From the NCBI GenBank assembly GCA_002358855.1, contig DEPQ01000087.1, positions 1-12,504 on the forward strand: a DNA stretch of 12,504 nucleotides, in the 5' to 3' direction. The position numbers and the translations under genes are program-made. Shown piece after piece: positions 1-7,953 of this stretch (position 1 is its first letter; each line of letters starts with the position of its first letter). The notes beneath the pieces are model-generated. The model was not told the origin of the DNA, did no database searches, and was given only the letters and a program-made list of their open reading frames with translations. This stretch comes from Bacteroidales bacterium UBA3388. Its GTDB lineage: Bacteria; Bacteroidota; Bacteroidia; Bacteroidales; P3.

Positions 1-2375
1 CCCTTGCTCAAAACAATTCTTTTCTAAGCGGTAGGGTAGTAGATGAAAATGGTAAGGGTATTGAATTGGTCAATATCGGAGTTGTTAATTTGAAAAAAAA
101 TATAGGGACAACAACCGATGCTAATGGTTCTTATAAATTGACACTTCCTGCGGAGAAAGAATTAAAAATAATAGTTAGTTACATTGGCTATGCTCCACAA
201 GAAATTAGCCTTACTTTGAAAAAAGGAGAGAAAAAACAAATAGATTTTACTTTAAAAAGCGTTGCCGAAAATCTTGAAGCGATAGAGATAAAGGGAGATA
301 ACTCTCGAATTGAAGGAGTAACGAGAATTACAACCGATTGGGCAAAAAATGCCGTTGGCCCTACGGGTGGAGTGGAGAATCTTTTGAAAACATTAGACGG
401 AGTTTCCTCTAATAATGAGTTAAGTTCACAATATTCGGTGCGAGGAGGGAATTTTGATGAAAACTTGGTCTATGTGAATGATATAGAGATATTTCGTCCT
501 TTGCTTGTAAGGAATGCACAACAAGAAGGATTGAGTTTTATCAATAGTGATATGGTTGGTGATATTGTCTTTTCTTCTGGTGGATTTGATGCAAAGTATG
601 GCGATAAGATGTCTTCGGTTTTGGATATTCGTTACAAGAAACCACAAGAGTTTGGAGGCAATGTGTCTTTGGGATTGTTGGGTGCGAGCTTTCATTTAGA
701 GGGTTTGATTGGCAGTCGTTTCACTTATCAATTTGGATACCGCAGAAAAACGAATAAATACTTGCTTAACTCTTTGGAAACACAGGGAGAATATAATCCT
801 ACTTTCAATGATTTTCAGATTTATTTGACATACGACCTTAATGAAAAGAGTGAACTTGCCTTTTTAGGAAATATAGCCGATAATAAGTATAATTTCATTC
901 CAGAAACAAGAGAAACCTCCTTTGGTAACTTTTATGAAATGTTGAAATTGAAGGTTTATTTCGATGGACAAGAGTTAGATAGATTTTCTTCTTTGTTTGG
1001 AGCTTTTATGTACACTTATAAACCGAAAAAAGACTTGGTTTTAAAACTGATAACTTCTGCTTTTTCAACAGGTGAAAGAGTGAATTATGATATTCAAGGA
1101 CAGTATTATCTTTCGGAAACAGGCTTAGGCTTTGGCGATGATGAAGGTTTAGAAAGAGGAATCGGTACTTACATAGAACATGCTCGCAATTACCTTTCTG
1201 CAAACATATATAACATTGAGCATAAAGGCGTGAAAATCTACGATAACGGCAATCTGTCGTGGGGAGTTAAATGGCAATATGAATTTATTGAAGATAGGGT
1301 AAACGAATGGAAAATGGTAGATAGTTCAGGTTATAGTATTCCTTCTTTACCCGATAATATAGGAATCTTTGATAGTGTTTTCTCGCCACAACTCAACAAT
1401 GTATTTAAGTCCAATAACTCAATTGCCTCAACACGTCTTTCGGCATACGTTCAAAAACAATGGATTTTTTCTTACGATTACGGACAATGGCATGCAAATC
1501 TTGGACTTAGAGCACAGTGGTGGGATTACAACAAAGAATTTGTGCCTTCTCCAAGAGCAAGTTTAAGTTTTAAACCAAATATTAAGCAAGATATTCTTTT
1601 CCGTTTTGCTTGTGGAATGTACGCTCAAAGTCCTTTCTACAAGGAATTAAGAGATGAAAAAGGAAATGTGCATTCTGATGTTCTAAGTCAAAAGAGTTTA
1701 CACTTTGTTCTTTCTTCCGATTGGAATTTTAAAATGCTTGACCGTCCGTTTAAATTGATGAGTTCGGTTTATTATAAATATTTATGGGATTTAAATCCAT
1801 ATTACTTAGATAATGTTCAAGTAAGATATATGGCAAAGAATAATGCCGTAGGATATGCGAGGGGATTAGATGTGCGTTTGTTTGGAGAAATGATAAAAGG
1901 CATTGATTCTTGGATTAGTTTCTCACTTATGAATACCGAAGAAGATATTCAAGGGGACGGAAAAGGCTATATACCACGTCCAACCGATCAATTATACAAC
2001 ATAAGCATTAGTTTCCAAGATTATATTCCTAATATGCCATTTATAAGGGCTTATTTGAGTTTTAATTATGGTAATGGATATCCTTTTGGTGCTCCAAATA
2101 CCCCACGATATATGCATACAAATCGTATGCCTGACTATTTGAGAGCAGATATTGCCTTTACATTTCGCATAAAGGACGAAAACGCTTCTTGGGCTAAGAA
2201 TAATTTTTTCAAATACTTTAAAAAGATTTGGGTAAACGTTGAGTGCTTTAATGTATTTTCAAGTAAAAATGTGGTTTCTTACTTTTGGGTAGCAGATTAC
2301 AGCAATAAATATTACGGAGTGCCTAATTACTTAACGCCTTTTCAATTAAATGCTAAATTAACTGTGGAATTTTAA
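1..2375 (+). CDS. TonB-dependent outer-membrane receptor, 5' end cut by the window
   Basis: The frame is open to the left edge (first full codon at 3) and gives 790 visible residues. It begins LAQNNSFLSGRVVDENG, which looks like the end of a signal peptide followed by mature protein, so the true start is probably only 15-25 codons outside the window; the first in-window start-like codon (TTG at 66) lies inside the domain. Visible residues about 5-95 form a carboxypeptidase-regulatory-like beta-sandwich. A plug domain follows at about 105-210 (GGVENLLKTLDGVSS, SVRGGNFDENLVYVND, SSGGFDAKYGDKMSS). The rest is a beta-barrel rich in alternating aromatic residues, ending NAKLTVEF with the C-terminal Phe typical of BAM substrates. 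By family it would import a ligand across the outer membrane using TonB energy. No SusD-like partner follows, so a glycan-uptake role is not indicated; the ligand is unknown. The next gene starts 13 bases downstream. Confidence 0.93.
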   Translation, partial: LAQNNSFLSGRVVDENGKGIELVNIGVVNLKKNIGTTTDANGSYKLTLPAEKELKIIVSYIGYAPQEISLTLKKGEKKQIDFTLKSVAENLEAIEIKGDNSRIEGVTRITTDWAKNAVGPTGGVENLLKTLDGVSSNNELSSQYSVRGGNFDENLVYVNDIEIFRPLLVRNAQQEGLSFINSDMVGDIVFSSGGFDAKYGDKMSSVLDIRYKKPQEFGGNVSLGLLGASFHLEGLIGSRFTYQFGYRRKTNKYLLNSLETQGEYNPTFNDFQIYLTYDLNEKSELAFLGNIADNKYNFIPETRETSFGNFYEMLKLKVYFDGQELDRFSSLFGAFMYTYKPKKDLVLKLITSAFSTGERVNYDIQGQYYLSETGLGFGDDEGLERGIGTYIEHARNYLSANIYNIEHKGVKIYDNGNLSWGVKWQYEFIEDRVNEWKMVDSSGYSIPSLPDNIGIFDSVFSPQLNNVFKSNNSIASTRLSAYVQKQWIFSYDYGQWHANLGLRAQWWDYNKEFVPSPRASLSFKPNIKQDILFRFACGMYAQSPFYKELRDEKGNVHSDVLSQKSLHFVLSSDWNFKMLDRPFKLMSSVYYKYLWDLNPYYLDNVQVRYMAKNNAVGYARGLDVRLFGEMIKGIDSWISFSLMNTEEDIQGDGKGYIPRPTDQLYNISISFQDYIPNMPFIRAYLSFNYGNGYPFGAPNTPRYMHTNRMPDYLRADIAFTFRIKDENASWAKNNFFKYFKKIWVNVECFNVFSSKNVVSYFWVADYSNKYYGVPNYLTPFQLNAKLTVEF

Positions 2376-2388
2376 AGAATGATTGTTT

Positions 2389-3714
2389 ATGATAAATAAT
2401 TTACCTCAACTCTTAGATGTAGATATTCAACTTAGTTGCAAACCAGACGATGTTTTTTCTTTTGCAAACAATGTGAAACTTCATTGTTTTGAAGACAAAG
2501 ACTCGGAAATCATTCGTTTGGAGTTTTTGTTTACTAACGCAGGAAGTGTAAATCAAGAAAAGTTCTTTTCTTCTGCCGCTTCTGCAAATCTAATCACAGA
2601 AGGCTGTGGAGAATTATCAGCAATTGAGGTGGCGGATAAGTTAGATTTTTATGCAGCATACGTAGAAAGAGTATCGGAAAGAGATTCTACGAGTTTGGTG
2701 TTTTATTTCTTGAAAAAATATCAGCAAAATCTTCTTCCTTTAATTGAAAAAATCATTAAGCAAGCAAACTATAACGAAAAGGAATTTGAGATTTATATCT
2801 CTAAACAAAAGCAAAATTTTGAGATTAACGCTCAAAAAACTTCTATGATAGCCTATAAGGAATTTTATCGTACGATATTTCCAGAAAATCACCCGCTTTC
2901 AAAGTTTGGAGAAAGAGAAGATTTTGATAAACTTTCGCCTTCTGATGTTAAATCTTTCTATGAGGATTTTTATACTTCTTCTCAAAGCGAGATTATCCTT
3001 TCGGGCAATTATGATAAAGCCTTTGTGAGAGAATTAGAACGCTTTTTTGGTACAGAAACGTGGGGAAGAGAGAACGAAAACAAAGAATTAAAAAATTATT
3101 CCTTTGATTTAGAAAATTATTTCTTTGAAAAAAAATGTGAAAGCAAAGGATTAGAAAAAACAATCAATAAAAAAGGTGCAGCACAAGCGAGTGTGAGAGT
3201 TGGTTGCGTGAGTTTGGAACATAATCACAAAGACTTTTTGCCGTTTAGCGTTGTTGTATGTTTATTAGGAGGTTATTTCGGTTCACGATTGATGATGAAT
3301 ATTCGTGAAGACAAAGGTTACACTTACGGAATTTCTGCAAACCTTTCGGCTTATCGCTATGCTTCTGTTTTTTCTATTGCCTCAGATGTCAAAGCCGATA
3401 AAGCACAGGCTACAATTGATGAAATAGAAAAAGAAATCACTATTTTGCAAAATGATTTAGTTTCTCTTTCTGAACTTTCGCAAGTAAAAAATTATTTAAT
3501 AGGAGAGTGCATTAGAAATTTGGACGGAGCGTTTGATAAATCCGATAAATATTCTTTCTTAATGAAACTAAATCACAAATATGACTATTATAAAAACTTC
3601 ATAGATACTGTTAAATCTATTTCGCCTAATGAAATAAGAGATTTATCTCAAAAATATTTGGATTTAAACCTTATTTCAAAAATCAAAGTTGGAGATACCG
3701 AAATTTTAATATAA
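2389..3714 (+). CDS. M16 (insulinase/pitrilysin-fold) family protein lacking HxxEH
   Basis: A 441-residue protein with the two-lobed M16 fold typical of Bacteroidota 'insulinase family' proteins. I start it at ATG 2389; a TTG two codons upstream (2383) is possible but less likely. No signal peptide is seen, so it is probably cytoplasmic unless exported by another route. The position where active M16 peptidases carry HxxEH reads N67-L-I-T-E71, so the zinc ligands and catalytic Glu are missing. The C-terminal lobe keeps the family's substrate-binding Arg and Tyr in R306EDKGYTY313G. In known M16B pairs one subunit carries HxxEH and the other the R/Y pair; this looks like the R/Y subunit, yet no HxxEH subunit is in the window. 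It lies 13 bases after the receptor gene and 13 before the sorted surface protein, so co-transcription is likely. Whether it has any catalytic role is unknown. Confidence 0.88.
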   Translation: MINNLPQLLDVDIQLSCKPDDVFSFANNVKLHCFEDKDSEIIRLEFLFTNAGSVNQEKFFSSAASANLITEGCGELSAIEVADKLDFYAAYVERVSERDSTSLVFYFLKKYQQNLLPLIEKIIKQANYNEKEFEIYISKQKQNFEINAQKTSMIAYKEFYRTIFPENHPLSKFGEREDFDKLSPSDVKSFYEDFYTSSQSEIILSGNYDKAFVRELERFFGTETWGRENENKELKNYSFDLENYFFEKKCESKGLEKTINKKGAAQASVRVGCVSLEHNHKDFLPFSVVVCLLGGYFGSRLMMNIREDKGYTYGISANLSAYRYASVFSIASDVKADKAQATIDEIEKEITILQNDLVSLSELSQVKNYLIGECIRNLDGAFDKSDKYSFLMKLNHKYDYYKNFIDTVKSISPNEIRDLSQKYLDLNLISKIKVGDTEILI

Positions 3715-3727
3715 AAACTATAATATT

Positions 3728-5734
3728 ATGAGAGCGTTTTGTTTTACAATATGTTTGATGTTATCATCTTTTCTTTGGAGTCAAAACTCTATAAGTGTTT
3801 ATTGTGCTCAGGTAAACGAAGACGGAAGTACGACACTCTATTATGAAACGGCAGAAGGTAGCGGTTTTGTGGAGTATGTCATTTCTGCATATTCCGATGT
3901 TGAAGGAGCATATTCGAGAGTTGGCGAAACAACCGACATAAATCAAGATTCCTATACCGATAACGTTAGAAATGCAAATTTAGAGCAGATTCGCTATTTG
4001 GTAACCGCTGATTTCGGGGAAGAAAGGCGTCCTTTTGGTTACATAAGAACGATTTACCTTACCTCAGTCTTGAATAACGACAACACAGTTTCTCTTTCGT
4101 GGACTTCAATGGGTAGCGACACACCGGCAGGCAGTGAAAACAAACCATATAAGATATATAGAAAACTAAAACGTCAAGATACAGATTGGCAATTCTTGGC
4201 AGAGCAAACTCAAAGGACTTACACAGATAATTTACCTGCTATTTGTTCGGATTCTGTCTTGTATAAAATCGAGTTAGAGAATGATAACAATTGCGTTTCT
4301 CGTTCAAATCAAGTCTTACACGTGATAGGAGATTCTCAAATTCCTGATATGCCAGGTTTACAAAGGATAAGCGTAAATCAAAACACACAACAAATATTTT
4401 TAGAGTGGATTCCCTCAACCTCAGACGATGTAATGGGTTATGTAGTGTGCAGTGGAGAACCTTGTGTTACGCTTGATACGATTTGGGGCTCAGATGCAAG
4501 TTCATATACTTGTGAGGAGTGTTCGGCAGAGCAAATAAATTCTTTAGCAGTTATGGCTTTTGATACTTGTTTTAATACCTCGCTTCGTACGGATAGGCAT
4601 TCAAATATGGTTCTTTCTGCTCAAAGAGAAAATTGTAGCGATGTGGTGAATCTTTCTTGGAATGAATATGTAGGATTTGATGTTCAACGCTACGAAATCT
4701 ATATGAAAGAAAATACATCTGCCTTTACAATGATTGGAAACACTCAATCTCTGAACTATCAAGCGACAATAGATCCTACAATTACTAATTATGAGTTTTA
4801 TATTCTTGCAAAAGGTGGAAATAATATTAGTTCTATTTCTAATACTAAGGCTTTGACAATTTCTTCTGCTCAACAACCCGAATTTGTTGAGATAAGAAAA
4901 GTTTCTGTTAAAGATAGAAATCAAGGGGTTGATTTAGAATTTTTTGTAGATGCAAGTATAGTTGTCAATAAGTATCGTTTAAAGAGAGCAGAGAATGGAG
5001 GAGAATATAGAGTTATTGCAAATATTCCTTATACGGGCAATAACACAGTGCAATATACAGATAATATTTCCTTAGACAAAAATAATAACGATTATTCCTA
5101 TATATTTGAAGCACCCGATGCTTGTAATCTTGTTTACAAAGCCTCACGCCCTGCTTCAATTATGCGATTGGAATTAACCGAAATAGATAGAAATACAAAT
5201 GCTCTTTCATGGAATGCATATAATTCTTGGGATAATGGAGTAGGTGTGTATGAAATTTACCGACAACCAGAATCTGAACCAGCACCTGTGCTTTGTGGAA
5301 CATCAGGGTCTTCATCTTTTACTGATTTTATGGGAGATGTAATAACGGCTTCGGACAAAACAAACTATTATGTAAGAGCAATTGAAGCAAGTGCAGGAAA
5401 TGACGGAAAGGTTCAAACAGCCCTTTCAACAAGAGCAAGCATTAAAAGAGAAACTATAATATTTATTCCAAACGCTTTCACACCTCGTGCAGCAGAAGGT
5501 GATAATAATATCTTTAAACCTACTTGTTATTTCGTAAGACAAGGAAGTTATGTTATGCGAATCTTTAATCGTCAAGGAGGATTGTTGTTTGAAAGCAATG
5601 ACCCAGAGATTGGTTGGGACGGAACTTTCAAAGGAGAATTTTGTCATCCTAATACATACGTATATATAATAGAATTTATAAATTCAGACGGAGAAAAAGA
5701 AGTTAGAAAAGGCACTTTTGCTCTTGTAGAATAA
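3728..5734 (+). CDS. Secreted multi-domain surface protein with T9SS type B sorting domain
   Basis: A 668-residue protein. Residues 1-18 form a signal peptide (hydrophobic core, cleavage near S18/Q19). Residues about 25-570 hold several beta-sandwich repeats resembling fibronectin type III modules, with recurring patterns such as VSLSW, YKIYRKL, VNLSW, YEIYMKE, ALSWNAY and YEIYRQP. Residues about 577-668 are the gliding-motility-associated C-terminal (CHU_C, T9SS type B) domain: IPNAFTP, IFKP, MRIFNRQGG, GWDGTFKG, YVYIIEF and KGTFALVE are its hallmark blocks. The family is carried across the inner membrane by Sec and across the outer membrane by the type IX system, then held on or released from the surface. 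No enzyme motif is visible, so an adhesive or structural role is inferred only. Many Cys fall in the middle modules (for example YTCEECSA), suggesting disulfides. It sits 13 bases after the M16 gene and 16 before comB. Confidence 0.9.
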   Translation: MRAFCFTICLMLSSFLWSQNSISVYCAQVNEDGSTTLYYETAEGSGFVEYVISAYSDVEGAYSRVGETTDINQDSYTDNVRNANLEQIRYLVTADFGEERRPFGYIRTIYLTSVLNNDNTVSLSWTSMGSDTPAGSENKPYKIYRKLKRQDTDWQFLAEQTQRTYTDNLPAICSDSVLYKIELENDNNCVSRSNQVLHVIGDSQIPDMPGLQRISVNQNTQQIFLEWIPSTSDDVMGYVVCSGEPCVTLDTIWGSDASSYTCEECSAEQINSLAVMAFDTCFNTSLRTDRHSNMVLSAQRENCSDVVNLSWNEYVGFDVQRYEIYMKENTSAFTMIGNTQSLNYQATIDPTITNYEFYILAKGGNNISSISNTKALTISSAQQPEFVEIRKVSVKDRNQGVDLEFFVDASIVVNKYRLKRAENGGEYRVIANIPYTGNNTVQYTDNISLDKNNNDYSYIFEAPDACNLVYKASRPASIMRLELTEIDRNTNALSWNAYNSWDNGVGVYEIYRQPESEPAPVLCGTSGSSSFTDFMGDVITASDKTNYYVRAIEASAGNDGKVQTALSTRASIKRETIIFIPNAFTPRAAEGDNNIFKPTCYFVRQGSYVMRIFNRQGGLLFESNDPEIGWDGTFKGEFCHPNTYVYIIEFINSDGEKEVRKGTFALVE

Positions 5735-5750
5735 AGAAAAACGAAAATTT

Positions 5751-6473
5751 ATGAATCAAATAGAAACTATTCTTACTCCCGCACTCTTTCCATTCCGTAA
5801 AATGAATGGCGGACAGAATGTTGTAGTTGTAGATATTCTTCGTGCAACAACTTCAATCTGCACCGCAATTGCAAATGGTGCGAAAGCAATAATTCCTGTT
5901 CGCACAATAGAGGAGGCAAAGGCATATAAAGATAAAGGATACCTTGTTGCAGGAGAGAGAATCGAAGATACATTTCCATTTGCTGATTGGGGAAATTCTG
6001 CATTGGAGTTTACAAGACAAAGAGTTGAAGGAAACGAAATCGTACACTCTACAACAAACGGTACAGGTGCTATTTGCTTAACTCAAAGTGCTAATCCTCA
6101 TCAAATTCTTATAGGCTCGTTTTGTAATATCACTACTTTGGCAAATTATTTGATAGAACAAAACCGAGATGTGCAAATTTTATGTAGCGGTTGGAATAAT
6201 ACTTTTGCATTAGAGGACGCAATATTTGCAGGAGCCTTAGCAGAAAAAATACTACAATCAGATAATTTTGAAAATAAGAATGATTCCACTCAGTGTGTCT
6301 TAGAGTTATGGAATGCAAGCAAAGGAAATCTTCGTCAATACATGGAAAAAGCATCGCATATTCATCGTTTGAGAAAACATAATATGGACGATGTTTTTGA
6401 ATACACTTTTATGTTAGATACATGTAAAGTTGTGCCACTTTTTGAACAAAATAAGATTGTAAACGTTTACTAA
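5751..6473 (+). CDS. comB: 2-phosphosulfolactate phosphatase
   Basis: A 240-residue cytoplasmic protein of the ComB family (PF04029), close to the usual family length. Family blocks are all present: VVVDILRATT (D28, R31), AIANGA (39-44), AGER (67-70), WGNSALEF (80-87), HSTTNGTGA (99-107), IGSFCN (121-126), CSGW (145-148), LEDAIFAGALA (154-164). In the family this Mg-dependent enzyme hydrolyses (R)-2-phospho-3-sulfolactate to sulfolactate, a step defined in coenzyme M synthesis. Many bacteria that make no coenzyme M carry comB alone, where the physiological product use is unclear; sulfonate metabolism is plausible. No comA, comC, comD or comE is visible here. It starts 16 bases after the surface-protein gene, so it is probably read from the same transcript. 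The family call is secure; the pathway in this organism is inference. Confidence 0.92.
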   Translation: MNQIETILTPALFPFRKMNGGQNVVVVDILRATTSICTAIANGAKAIIPVRTIEEAKAYKDKGYLVAGERIEDTFPFADWGNSALEFTRQRVEGNEIVHSTTNGTGAICLTQSANPHQILIGSFCNITTLANYLIEQNRDVQILCSGWNNTFALEDAIFAGALAEKILQSDNFENKNDSTQCVLELWNASKGNLRQYMEKASHIHRLRKHNMDDVFEYTFMLDTCKVVPLFEQNKIVNVY

Positions 6474-6502
6474 TAAGAATTAGTAATTTAAAATTTAACA
6501 AA

Positions 6503-6577
6503 ATGAAGAAAGTATTATTTTTCGTTATGGCTTTAGCAACTATGGCTATAACATCGCAAACACAAGCACAAGTAAAG
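6503..6577 (+). repeat. Signal-peptide segment nearly identical to 7327-7401
   Basis: The first 25 codons of the two barrel genes differ at only two bases (codon 2 AAG/AAA, codon 3 AAA/AGA). Immediately afterwards synonymous and non-synonymous differences become frequent. The leaders just upstream also align (AAGAATTAGTAATTT before copy 1, AAGAATTACTAATTTT before copy 2). This indicates tandem duplication with recent exchange or strong constraint over the 5' end. Confidence 0.9.
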
Positions 6578-7168
6578 TTGGGAGCAAAGGCAGGAGTGAA
6601 TATGTCAATGCTAACAGAAGATGACTGGACTATGAAGCCAGGATTTCACGCTGGAGCATACGTTCAAATCAATTTAGCACCAATGTTTTCTATTCAACCT
6701 GAGGTTTTGTATTCTATGCAAGGAGGAAAATATTACGATAGCGAAGATCTTTTGTTTACTACAACAACATTGGATTACAAAATCACTTCTCACAATTTAA
6801 TAATTCCTATTATGTTGCAATTTACTCCTATAAAACAACTCACAATTGAAGCAGGTCCTCAATTTGGATTTAATTTAGGAACGGATTTTGATTATAATTT
6901 GGATACTCAATTAAAAACATATTTAACAGGTGCAGAAGGAAAATTTAATTCTGATGATTATAATTTATTTGATTTTGGATTAGCAGCAGGATTAAAGGCA
7001 AATTTAACACCTAATGTAAATGTTTATGCAAGATATGTTTTTGGCTTAACTAATGTGTTTAAAGAAAAATACCATAATCAAGGAGAAGTATTATATCCAA
7101 TCTTAGAACCTCTTGATAATGATATGAAAAATTCAAATCTAATGTTTGGACTTGGGTTTAGTTTCTAA
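6503..7168 (+). CDS. Small outer-membrane beta-barrel (porin family, PF13568), copy 1
   Basis: A 221-residue protein. Residues 1-22 are a signal peptide (MKK start, hydrophobic core, cleavage TQA/Q). The mature part shows the short beta-barrel pattern of OMP_b-brl_2 proteins: VKLGAKAGVNMS, FHAGAYVQI, SIQPEVLYSMQG, LIIPIMLQFTP, LTIEAGPQFGFNLG, LFDFGLAAGLKANL, VNVYARYVFGLT and the terminal strand LMFGLGFSF ending in Phe. Variable stretches (about 76-90, 126-150 and 185-208) fit extracellular loops. It is a tandem paralogue of the next gene. The leader is A/T-rich with no Shine-Dalgarno sequence. It follows comB by 29 bases and I see no Bacteroides-type promoter between them, so it may be read through from comB. 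PorT, the T9SS barrel, has the same fold, but nothing here specifically points to PorT; the function is unknown. Confidence 0.88.
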   Translation: MKKVLFFVMALATMAITSQTQAQVKLGAKAGVNMSMLTEDDWTMKPGFHAGAYVQINLAPMFSIQPEVLYSMQGGKYYDSEDLLFTTTTLDYKITSHNLIIPIMLQFTPIKQLTIEAGPQFGFNLGTDFDYNLDTQLKTYLTGAEGKFNSDDYNLFDFGLAAGLKANLTPNVNVYARYVFGLTNVFKEKYHNQGEVLYPILEPLDNDMKNSNLMFGLGFSF

Positions 7169-7202
7169 TGATTATTTAAATTATTTCTTTGAATTAGAAA
7201 AA

Positions 7203-7217
7203 TAAAACGGCGTTTTA
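7203..7217. promoter_or_regulatory. Perfect 15-bp palindrome TAAAACGGCGTTTTA, possible operator
   Basis: TAAAACG and CGTTTTA are exact reverse complements around a central G. A second, imperfect copy (TAAAACGCTATTTTA, 13 of 15 matching) lies at 7245-7259, with centres 42 bases apart, about four helical turns. The second copy falls entirely within the -33/-7 spacer of the promoter for the downstream barrel gene. As RNA, 7201-7217 can pair with 7245-7261 (17 pairs with one mismatch and one G-U, 27-base loop), so a weak terminator for copy 1 is an alternative reading. Confidence 0.5.
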
Positions 7218-7239
7218 GAAAATTATTTCTTTGATTTAT

Positions 7240-7270
7240 TTTGTTAAAACGCTATTTTATTATAATTTTG
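7240..7270 (+). promoter_or_regulatory. Bacteroides-type promoter for the second barrel gene
   Basis: TTTG at 7240-7243, a 19-base spacer, then TAATTTTG at 7263-7270 exactly match the Bacteroidota primary sigma consensus TTTG-N19-TAnnTTTG. Transcription would start near 7277, giving a leader of about 50 bases before the ATG at 7327. The imperfect palindrome 7245-7259 occupies the spacer. Confidence 0.75.
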
Positions 7271-7326
7271 CAATGAAATTATTAGCATTTACTGAAAAGA
7301 ATTACTAATTTTAAAAAAATTAAAAA

Positions 7327-7947
7327 ATGAAAAGAGTATTATTTTTCGTTATGGCTTTAGCAACTATGGCTATAACATCGCAAACACAAGCACAAGTAAA
7401 GTATGGTGTAAAGGCAGGGTTGAATTTATCAACTATTACAGAAGAAAACTGGACTATGAGCCCAGGATTTCACGCTGGAGCATACGCTCAAATCAAGTTA
7501 ATGCCGATGTTGTCTATTCAACCAGAAGTTATGTATTCTATGCAAGGAGCAAATTTAACTACAACAAATAGTTTGTTAGGTCAATCGTTGGATACAAAAA
7601 CTACACTTACATCTCAAAATGTGATTGTTCCTATTATGATTCAATTAACTCCTATAAAAATGCTTACAATCGAAGCAGGTCCTCAATTAGGATTTAACTT
7701 AGGAATGTCATCTCATACAGTTGTAACAACAGAAGGTGTTGTAAATACAGAAAATGAAACAGATTATACATTTGAATCAGATGAATATAATATGTTTGAT
7801 TTCGGTGTTGCAGCAGGATTAAGATTAAACCTATCAAACAACTTAAACGTTTATGCAAGATACGTTGTTGGAATGACAGGTATTTTTGTTGACAATGACG
7901 AAACAAAGAATCAAAACTTAATGTTTGGAGTTGGATTCTCATTATAA
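7327..7947 (+). CDS. Small outer-membrane beta-barrel (porin family, PF13568), copy 2
   Basis: A 206-residue paralogue of the preceding gene. Signal peptide at 1-22 with the same TQA/Q cleavage site. By hand alignment about 59 of the first 75 residues are identical to copy 1; shared blocks include PGFHAGAY, SIQPEV, YSMQG, TPIK, LTIEAGPQ, GFNLG, NVYARYV and NLMFG. The segments between strands differ in length and sequence (for example about 76-90 and 127-150), which fits surface-exposed loops. The last residues are GFSL, so the terminal residue is Leu rather than Phe. Unlike copy 1 it has its own clear promoter (7240-7270) and a roughly 50-base leader, so the two copies can be expressed independently. 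It ends at the shared terminator 7954-7992. Role unknown; a structural or adhesive surface barrel is the family expectation. Confidence 0.88.
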   Translation: MKRVLFFVMALATMAITSQTQAQVKYGVKAGLNLSTITEENWTMSPGFHAGAYAQIKLMPMLSIQPEVMYSMQGANLTTTNSLLGQSLDTKTTLTSQNVIVPIMIQLTPIKMLTIEAGPQLGFNLGMSSHTVVTTEGVVNTENETDYTFESDEYNMFDFGVAAGLRLNLSNNLNVYARYVVGMTGIFVDNDETKNQNLMFGVGFSL

Positions 7948-7953
7948 AAGAAA

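Noticed and set aside
426..695. Antisense and out-of-frame open frames inside the large genes (for example 426-695, 4601-4924, 5773-6003 on the - strand)
   Set aside because: They have no family resemblance or leader signals and overlap well-supported genes; low-GC coding DNA produces such shadows.
66..2375. TTG at 66 as the true start of the receptor gene
   Set aside because: The frame continues upstream to the window edge with a typical signal-peptide end and the first strand of the carboxypeptidase-regulatory-like domain.
6459..6470. Palindrome GTAAACGTTTAC at the end of comB, resembling the operator-like palindromes at 7203 and 7245
   Set aside because: It is coding for V-N-V-Y, and a similar AAACGTTT occurs inside the second barrel gene, again from an N-V-Y codon run. 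It lacks the central spacer base, and no promoter boxes surround it.
6467..6486. Small stem TTACTAA/TTAGTAA after comB as a terminator
   Set aside because: Only 7 pairs, almost all A-T, with no U-tract; too weak to call a terminator.
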